Shown piece by piece: positions 55,339-64,000 of a DNA stretch of 64,000 nucleotides; within the stretch, counting starts at the first letter, position 1, and every line of letters begins with the position of its first letter. The notes beneath the pieces were generated by a model. It made no database searches. It was not told where the DNA came from and saw only the letters and a list, made by a program, of their open reading frames with translations. Position numbers and translations under genes: made by a program. Source of the stretch: Dryas octopetala (taxonomy: Eukaryota; Streptophyta; Magnoliopsida; Rosales; Rosaceae). Location: contig OY992836.1 in NCBI GenBank assembly GCA_963921425.1, positions 13,595,614 to 13,659,613 of the forward strand, given 5' to 3'.

Positions 55339-58300
55339 AAATGATGATGAGAGAGTATTGCCCCTGCAAACTTTAGGAAAAAAAAAAATTCAATTTAAAC
55401 CAATGTGTTGAGCATATTTCTCACTTGTAACAACTTTTTGTCTTCTCTTTTATTCTATTGTTCTCATGAACATCATAGAGATTCTCTAAATTGGAATTCT
55501 AAGTAGATCAAATCAAATACCAACTAAATCAAACCTCATAATATTATTTGAATACTTGATCTTTATGGTTATAGGTAATATGAGTTTATTTTTCTTTTGT
55601 TTTTCTGTTAAGAGTAGATTTATTTGATCTGATTATTTTGTATCTTGATTCTTAACCCAACTTCTTTTATTTAATTTCTTTTTCTCCCACTTACTCTTGC
55701 AGAAAACTGCAACCAAACAACCCTTCGTCCGTCTTTTCACCTGGATATGGATCCTTGTGTTTTGGGTAAAGAGATGATGGGCTATTTGGTTGTAGTTTTT
55801 GCAAGAGTGAATGTGGGAATGTTTTTATTTTGTATTTTTTTTCTCTAAAGCTTGCTCGCCACTTGCTATAGAGAATTTTTGGGTTATTGTGTTGAATTCA
55901 AATTAATGTAAAAAACCCAAATATTTCTTATCTCAAAAATAAGCCCCAAGTAAGTGCATTGTGTGTCCACATAAATGAGAAAGTAATACGAAGCTTAGTT
56001 GAATTTAAATAAAATCACCATTACACAAACCAAAGTATCATGACAACAAACGTATACATTTTGAAGATGTGATTCAAACTTACATAAACTTAAGTCATGC
56101 GAAATTGTTTTCTTCTAATATAATCAACTAAGTTATGTCATACTCATACTTTCTAAAAAAACCAAATCCTAAAACCGAATTGTCTGAAAGTTCATAATTC
56201 AGATTAAATTTATGAAGTAGACAATAATAAATCCTAGATCCAAAAATAAATCTTAAATCTCCCAATTATAAACTTGACATCATAAATTCAATATTAATAA
56301 TGCATAAACTTGATCTAGAAGCCTAAACACCCTAAGAGACCAGGGCCAATTAGAAGACTCTTGCCAATTACTCAATGTGTCGAGAGCATCATCATTACAC
56401 TGAATCACAATAAACTACTAATTAGATTTCTGAGTAAGTAAACTAGAAAATTTCAGCCCCTTTAGATTCATGACGCCAACCCCTTTAGAGCATGTCAAAT
56501 TTTTTTTTTACAAAACTAATACTATCTCCAATAGGAAGCATTCTTCTACCAATTAGCCTTAATAACGAGCTTTATTTTGTTTGAAGAACCATACATCTTC
56601 AAGCCCAATTTCTTAGGTTAATGCCTTCTTAACCTAAATACTAATGTAATATAATCAACTCATGAACAATTAAACATCAATTAAAAAAAATTAATATACA
56701 ATTAAATCAAACAAGAAAATTAATATATTTAAGAACTAGTTATTACACAAAAGAGTTCAGAGCCAATTGGTGATGATGATTAGTGCAACAAATGTGTGAA
56801 TCTAAAGTTCTAACAATAATTTTTTAATATGCTTATAATAAATAAACTATGTACACACCTAGATGAATACACAAAACTTTTATGAATATGTTTGGGGTGT
56901 AGTATCACTCAAAAAATGTATCATATCATTCATGCTAATTATATGCGAATTTAATATATGTATAACATACACATCTTGACAATTTCATACTATTGTTTTT
57001 ATTACTAAATTTTTTTTTTTTTGGTAAATGAACATTTAGATATTATTGAAAGTATTTGAAAAATATATTGAGATATTGGTGAAAACTAAAATGGATGTGT
57101 GTTATGTTTTGGCTTCAATCATAAACTTTTGTCTCCAACTCTAATGAGAAAGAGAATAAAATGAATTGCATGGATAAGAAACTTGGTGATAGCAATAATC
57201 TCATCATCAAGTCATTGAAACAAGTGCTATTAGTTCAAGAAGCGTTTTCTTGTTGCTAAACTAAAGTGCAAATTGAAGCAAAGGAGAACAGTGTATATAT
57301 ATATATATATATTTTTTTTTTTTGGTAAAATAGGGGCATGTCCCAAACAAACAAATAACTAACTACTAACATAAGGCTGCTCTAAAATGACTAGAGCAAG
57401 ATCCACCAAGTAAAAGCTTAACAGCAGAGATCAAGGAAACTAGAGGGTGAATAGTATATTAGACATGATGATGAACACTAGCAATCAATTAGAGCATTTT
57501 GGATATAGAGCAGGTTACAAACACTTTATTCGAATCAACTTCCTCCAAACCGTTAACAGGGGTTTATTTCAACCAATTATTTTGTATTTTAATTCTTGAC
57601 CAAACTTGTTTTTATGTAATTTCCTTTTCTCACATATGCTGGCAATTATTAATTTATTAGCTTACTTGTCGAATTTCTGGGTCAACGGATATCTATGATA
57701 ATAACAAGCCTTACAAATAAAGCTAAGGCTCATAGGCAAGAGAGTTTGATTATTTTAAATACTTAAAGAGCAAAGTGTGCACAGTAGCCCACATGGAGTT
57801 GGGCCCAACAGGTTCAAATTGACCATCAAGTTGAGCTTGGATGGGCTAGAGAACACTTCTATGTTGTAAGCTTCAAAAGAAAAGCTGAATTGCTTATTTC
57901 AAATACTTATGTACCAATGAAGTCTTATCTACAAATGATGGTATGTTGAGAACTTGAGAAAAAGATAGGCAAAAATAAGCTTCTAGTACATAAGTACAAA
58001 AACATTCAAGAGAGAATCCAATATCTGAAAAAAGGGTAGCTAGGAGGGTTGAAGAATAAAAAAATCCCACGTAAAAAAATAAAGGCATTGATAGCTAAAA
58101 AGAGACAATCCTTTACTCATTACTTGCAACTAAAGATCTTTGCTAATCCCACTTTTAGCAAAGTTGGTGTTCTTGTGCTTCGAGGCACATCATTTACATT
58201 TACTAGTTGGACATGGATTGGATACCATAGGCTAAGCTTGTGCTAAAGTCGTGGTCATTATGCAAAGCTCCTTTTCTTCTTTTCATAAGAAGCATGCCAA

Positions 58301-60787
58301 AAAACCAGAATAAATTTAATGAATTTAGATGATCTGTTTATATTTCGATGTGCCGATATAGTATTTATGTATAAAAATACTTTATTTTAATTTTTTTTTT
58401 AAAAACTATTTTTTCAATATTGTTAAAAATATCAAATCCAAATTCCAAAATTTTGAAACTACATCAACATCAACATAGAATAGGATCTTATTTCAATTTT
58501 TCAACTATGTTTGGTCGATCCTTCCATTTAATTTGTCGTTTGATTGTGGATGAGATCATGCATGTCCTGGTCTTAGACTCTTTGATGCAGTCCACCCTTG
58601 TGATTTGACAAAGGTATATTTGCTCATTCGAAAAGCTTGTTGGTCAACCATGTATTATGATCATATTCTTGGCTGCTTTCAATGTTATACACTCGATCGC
58701 AAATGTCAATATATTTGTCATATAAAAGTGATTAAACCATTCCAACCATGTCAAAGAATTAATTTGAATTGAATTCAAAGATAAGCACATCTCATTTTTT
58801 AATTTTCTGATAGTCAGAGGAAACTTTCAATTTGAATAAACTTGGGTGGAAATAATTGCTTGTAACACTCAATATATATACTTAAAGAGCATATATAATT
58901 TTTGCTTGTGTATGAAGTATGAACAACGTTTGCTTTGGATTTGAAATTAATAGATTAAAGAAGCACTAATCAGGTTTGGTACATTTTCAACTAAGACATT
59001 GCCCATTGGTTAAGTGTATATGACCATAAGAGTATTATATTTCTGAATTATACATGGGCATGGCTTTAATTGAATGTTTTGACTTTGTAATTTTCTAAGG
59101 CCTTTCAGCCTTTGAGACAAAACTACGCAAAAATTTGTAGATCTAATATCTCACATGGAAAAAATCAAAAATTTTGAGTTAGTATGTAAACTCTTAGATA
59201 CATTTCTCTAGTAAAGATACCCACAAATTTTATCGATCAATATTCGAATAAAGTTTCACCATGAGAAAAAATTTTAGATCCTAATATGAGATTTATTAGT
59301 TTTTTTTTTATTTGGTCAACTGAGCTGACCAATAAATTAGAATTAGAATATGTTTAATATCAAATACTTTTCAATGTAACTAAACAAAAAGGGATACAAA
59401 ATTTACCAGTAGAAATGTATATGTAGCTAGTGTATGTAATTTAGTAATTATAGGATAAGGATGATTAAGAAGGCCGAACAATTATAAGCAGCAAGATTGA
59501 CTAGGGACATTATTATTTTCCAAATTTTTTTTTAAAAAAAAGGGGAATGACAAACATAGATGCTCTGAATGTGACTTTTAACCTCGAAACTACCCCTGCT
59601 TAAGCACACTATATAAGAAAATGTTTTCATTTTTGTCTTGGACTTTTTATTCCTTAACTTTTAGTTAAAAGTCAATATGAACAGTCCAAATATGAAGAGT
59701 AAACTATAATATGACAAATTGGCAGGTTCTGGTGTTTTGTGCACCAAGTCTGGCAATTGAGGAGTGAGAGGGAATCCAAAGAGTTGTATCTATTGTTGTT
59801 GTATGTCTACCTTAGCCTTACTACTAAACTTTCTAATGTGCTCATTCACGCAGGAGAGTTGCATAAAAGAATGATTTTATTTTTACTAAAAAATAACCCT
59901 TCATATAATAATAATACTCACTTAAAAATTGCAATAAAATTATTAATTTTTCTATACAACAACAACAGTACATACAAATGCATGAGAACCATGTAAACTT
60001 CAGCAAAGTAGCAATGATTATTACAGAACTTTATCTATATGAAAAGTGAAGACCCATAATTCTGACAAGATCCCATTAAGGGGAGACCAAAAATCAAAAT
60101 AAATTCCGTCTATCAGGATCCCATTGAGTTCAAAATAAAGTACATTATGTTTGCTTTTATCAATCGTGAGAAACCTTTTTCTAATTACTTGGTAATTAAT
60201 TAGGAAATGCAAGTCATTGTCTGTCATTAAATTTATTAAGCATGATATCATCTTAAGTTACACTGAATTTTTTGATTAAAACTCCACACCCGAACGCACT
60301 CGATTTGGGTTAAATAAAAAACAATTATAATATATGACTCATGATCATTATTTGAGGTGGAGCAAACATATTTAATAACGGCTCAACAATTATCTAATAA
60401 ATGAAGTAGCCCCGAAAAAATTCCTAGAGGCCCAAGTCAAAAGCCATCCATGGTTCCCAACATTAGTAACTTGGTAAATAGGTATTAATTAACAATAATA
60501 AAAGTATCAAGACTTACAACATTAAATTGTTATTAGTAACAATTATTAATGAGATGTTGTGTCTTGCATTCATGTCTATTGTCTAGAAGGAAGTTCTTTC
60601 CTTCATCGGTATCGTACATCTTCAAATCCATCATAAATTAATACCTTGGTCCTTAAAAATCTCCTTCTAAAATCACCCGTTACTTAATCTTGAACAAACA
60701 TTATTCGTTTAAACTTTGATAGGGTGGTTTTGCATGTGTACTATATCAACACCTTTTCATTTTGTTTAATCCTTGCCACTTTTCGGA
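55339..60787. other. AT-rich intergenic region
   Basis: No gene is supported; all ORFs are short. A (TA)n tract (57295-57310) followed by a T run and ggtaaaataggggcatgtccc (57311-57350) looks like a minus-strand truncated LINE tail. A similar T run with ggtaaatgaac is at 57007. The region just after 55338 should hold the 3' UTR of the CDCA7-like gene. Confidence 0.4.
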
Positions 60788-61139
60788 GGAGTTAATTACA
60801 CTTACACCCCTTGAGATTTATCGTCTTTTCACATACATCCCCTGAAGTTTCAATAATTACACATACACCCCCTGAAGTTTCAAAACTGTTGCATATAACC
60901 CCCTATAAGAGAAAAAAATAAATAAATAAAAAAGAAAATATTTGTATTGAGGTTGGATTTTACACCTTGAGTAAATCTTATTAGGCCATTTAACCCCTTA
61001 TTATGCTTTTTTGCATAATTTATCATCATTTTTCGTCTCACTATAGAAGGTTATATGCAACAGTTTTGAAACCTTAGGGGGTGTATGTGAAAAGACGATA
61101 AATCTCAAGGGGTGTAAGTGTAATTAACTCCTTTCCGGA
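60780..61139. mobile_element. MITE with ~50 bp terminal inverted repeats
   Basis: The left end ggagttaattacacttacac (60788) continues through ccccttgagatttatcgtc, and the right end (to 61131) is its exact complement over about 50 bp. The inverted similarity goes further inward (cccctgaagtttcaaaactg against cagttttgaaaccttagggg). Flanks ttttcgga and tttccgga form a probable 8 bp duplication with one mismatch. The interior is AT-rich and non-coding. Confidence 0.8.
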
Positions 61140-63691
61140 GTCAGAGACCCAACTCTACCAAAACTCTAAAAGACAGGATGCCATAACTTCAATAATATAG
61201 AACATGAGAGGAAGTGCTCTAAAACTAACTGGTTAGCAAGTTAATACGAAATTAACCATATCTTATTAACTAGTTAATTTTAGAGCATTCTTGTATAACA
61301 TGATATCCTAAAAGATATACATATATACATATAAGCATATATTTCTAAACAAAAACGTTATAAAGTTAATTGATTAGTAAGATAATATAGAACCGTAATC
61401 TCATTAGGTTCTCATTTAAAGAAAATCCTTGCAAAAAATCATTTAAATAAAAAGTTATTTAGTTATTAGATTATCATCACAATCATTTCAATGTTATGAA
61501 AAATTGTATTCGTCTATTTATATGAGCAGAATTAACTTATTAATAGTTGATTAAACAATTTCAAATTTAATTGATTTTTTGCAAGAATATTATTTGAATG
61601 AAGATTTAAAAAATGAATTGTTCTAATTCAGAGACCACGTTGTGTTACCCTTTTGGGCCCACTACACAACATTATCTTATAATCATAACCGTTCATTTTT
61701 TAGGTTATCATTCAATGCTCATCATTGCAAAAAAGTATTCAAATAAAAAATTAGTCATTCAAGTTAGAAATTATTTAGCGGATACATATAGACTAGTAAT
61801 GAAATGACAAAACAACAAATTAATTGAGGGTTTACTTTGTTTTTTAAATTGAAAAAAGAAGAAGTGTTAGAATCACCAAATTGTAGAGACATCAATACAA
61901 ACCATAGTTTTTATTTGCATATAATGTGGGGTTAACATCCAAGAAACATTAAACAAAGTGAAGCAAAGCCAACTTAAAACTCTTTCAAGTCTTGTTTGTC
62001 TAATTGATGTGAGAGTTGACTAAGATGTTGTTTATGGTAGTGGACAAATATGTTTATATAACCCTTTTATTTTGCATGAGAGAATATGCTTATTTAATTA
62101 ATTTGCTGATAAAGAAAGCAAGTGGACAAGTTGCACCCAACTTGATTTTGCCAAATTATATTATAAGATTTATGATTTTGCATTGCTTCTATTTTGTATT
62201 TTTTCTAGAAAAGAAATAAATCCACAAAAAAAAAAAAAAAAAGGAAACTTATCCAATTAACTTGGCAAAAAAAGCATTTCTCACTTCATAGATAGACCTG
62301 TATATCAAAGTGGAGGCACAGAAAAGAGAAGATTGAAAATTTGAAATGCCACTATAAAAATAAAAATAAATAGTGATGATGACAATAATGGAATTAACTT
62401 TCAATACCAACAATTTTTCTTATTTAATTTAGTAGAGTAGAGGATAAAAATTGAATTCTTATTATGAGTGTGGAGTGAAGAAGTCTATCACTAAGTTATA
62501 AATTCCAAATTTTTTTTTTTCGGTAAGATGGGGGACAAAGCCCAAACAAAAACACTAAGAAACAACCAATCTAGGCCTGCAAAATTCCAATTTTTTTTTT
62601 TTTATTATAGGAAGTTAATTTGAGATTGAAATAATAATATGTATGGAAAAAACAAGAAAATATGTACTATGTAAGTATGTAAGTATGTATCTGCCTGGTT
62701 GGACAGAAATCAGCTTTTGTACAAAAGGGAGCCAGCTGATTATTTGACTTTTAAGCCGTGACCCTAGGAGGAAAGTGGCTTCTGCGGGTCCCACCACCAA
62801 AACCGAGCAAAAACCAACCTGATTATTATGGATGGATTGATTGAAAATTGGAAAGAAAAATAAATAAACAAACAAATGAATAAATAAAACATCATTTTAC
62901 GTTTGGTTTGGGAAAGTCAATGTTCTTTCTCTCTGTTTCTTAAGGAGGATTGGTGTGGAAGATTGTAGAGAGAGAAAGAGGTTATAGATAGAGTCAAAGA
63001 AAGAGAGAGGGGGGGACTGAGAGAGAGACAAGAGTAAATTGTGCATTTTTGGTGTGGTGGGTTTGCTTTGCCATTAATTGTGCTGCAGTGACAGAGTTGT
63101 TGATTCTTGAAAGGAAAAGAATTACAGCATTCATTCATTTTTTTGGATTTCTTTTCTTCTGTAAAGTGGGTTTCTTTTTCATTTTGGAGATCTGGGTTTT
63201 AGGGTTTGACCCTCCCTCTGATTTTTCCCTATCTTCTCCTATTTTTCCTTTTTCCCAGAATAATTCTCTTTATTGACGTTTTGGGGAAATGGGGTTTCTT
63301 TTGAGTGAAATTCTCGGTGGGTTTTGACCTGCAAATTGTTCGAATTAATGCTTGACTGAGCAACCGGTTTTAGTTTGAGGGTAAAGTTGCTTCCTTTGTC
63401 TGCTCTAACAACTCTCCCATTTCCTATCTTTCTCTCAATTCTCTGTTTTAAACCAAAAGTTGCTTCCTTTGTGACATTTAATTGAACTCTGAAGAATCCA
63501 GAGTTGGGTTTCTTTGATCTGGCCAATAACATCTTTTTTCTGGGTTAGGAGGACCTAGGGTTTGAAGCTGAACCTGCTTTTTCTGTGACCTTGTTTGATG
63601 GGCTAAAGCTAAACCCCTCGTGTTCTTTTGCTCTGAGCCAATTTCCCCTTCTGGGTTTCAATCCAGATTGAATTCTATTACACTAGCTTTC
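61132..63691. other. Intergenic region and long 5' leader of the PLP-enzyme gene
   Basis: At about 61340-61770 there is MITE-like DNA with complementary aaaaaatcatttaaataaa and ttaattgattttttgcaag segments. From about 62930 the sequence becomes GA/CT-rich (63000-63030) and then T-rich, as in a long plant 5' UTR, up to the start codon at 63692. Confidence 0.45.
62500..62590 (-). mobile_element. Very short LINE-type 3' tail with target-site duplication
   Basis: Copies of aaattccaa at 62500-62508 and 62582-62590 enclose a T run (62510-62520) and cggtaagatgggggacaaag with about 40 bp more. Order (duplication, T run, body, duplication) is right for a minus-strand, 5'-truncated, target-primed insertion of about 73 bp. 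Confidence 0.6.
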
Positions 63692-64000
63692 ATGCATTTT
63701 TCATTATGGAAGCCCTTGTATCAGTGTGCTGCTCTTCTTATGGACAAGAAGAGCAGCAAAAAGAAAGATGGGTCAGATTCAAATCTTAACATCAAGAAAA
63801 CCACATCAATTCTCCGAAAGCTTCAAGAAAACAAGCTCAGGGAAGCTCTTGAAGAAGCCTCTGAAGATGGATCACTCTTTAAATCCCAAGACATGGAGTC
63901 TGAGGCCCTTGCCAACCAAGATGAGGGTCTTGGCCGGTCGCGATCGCTTGCTAGGCTCCACGCTCAGCGCGAATTCCTCCGAGCCACTGCTCTGGCTGCC
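63692..64000 (+). CDS. PLP-dependent transferase-like protein (molybdenum cofactor sulfurase-like), N-terminal part
   Basis: A frame of 103 codons is open to the window edge. It starts [20 protein letters not shown]. The conserved N-terminal extension follows ([50 protein letters not shown]). I recognise this extension from the plant family of At2g23520, At4g37100 and At5g66950, annotated as PLP-dependent transferases related to molybdenum cofactor sulfurase. The catalytic PLP domain lies to the right of the window, so activity cannot be judged. The ATG at 63692 matches the family start; a later in-frame ATG precedes [13 protein letters not shown]-rich leader precedes it, and the next supported gene upstream is the CDCA7-like gene. 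Confidence 0.85.
   Translation, partial: MHFSLWKPLYQCAALLMDKKSSKKKDGSDSNLNIKKTTSILRKLQENKLREALEEASEDGSLFKSQDMESEALANQDEGLGRSRSLARLHAQREFLRATALAA

Overview
The window is nuclear DNA of a eudicot plant. The genes have introns, introns and intergenic DNA are AT-rich, and the DNA holds plant-type Copia, LINE, hAT, TRIM and Mutator-like elements. The retroelement types and protein sequences suggest Rosaceae, probably Prunus, but that is an impression and not a proof.

Region by region. 1-1647 (-): a methylesterase (MES/SABP2-type) gene with a signal peptide, whose last exon is cut by a Copia retrotransposon running off the left edge. 2191-3203: a 0.5 kb tandem repeat. 4936-9538 (-): a 12-exon Lines-family gene. 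9710-11821 (+): an intronless PPR gene sharing a 171 bp divergent promoter with it. 12322-23386 (-): three tandem MES copies. The first is a pseudogene that has lost exon 3; the other two are intact (263 and 260 codons). A LINE with a 15 bp target duplication lies just after the stop of the middle copy, and a MITE lies in its first intron. 25137-29048 (-): nucleoporin NUP58. 31717-32475 (-): a DOF transcription factor of the OBP1/DOF3.4 type.

33.4-41.2 kb is repeat-rich: a duplicated AT-rich unit, a 4.2 kb hAT element carrying a telomere-like array, a MITE and two TRIM elements in tandem. 44443-46175 (-): a GDSL esterase/lipase. 46731-48666: an element with long inverted repeats that has captured part of a neprosin-domain gene and contains a 200-N assembly gap. 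50.5-51.1 kb: a broken gene fragment with a TRIM inside it. 52132-55338 (+): a CDCA7-type zinc-finger gene. 55.4-63.6 kb: AT-rich intergenic DNA. 63692-64000 (+): the start of a PLP-dependent, molybdenum-cofactor-sulfurase-like gene.

The genes do not form one pathway. What links them is gene order: as I recall the Arabidopsis genome, the same families are shared out, in compatible order, among three paralogous segments (At3g50410-50440, At4g37100-37150, At2g23520-23620). The window therefore looks like a less fractionated version of the ancestral block, in which MES genes expanded in tandem. All spliced models were assembled by eye from splice sites, reading phase and family conservation; each intact model closes to a whole number of codons.
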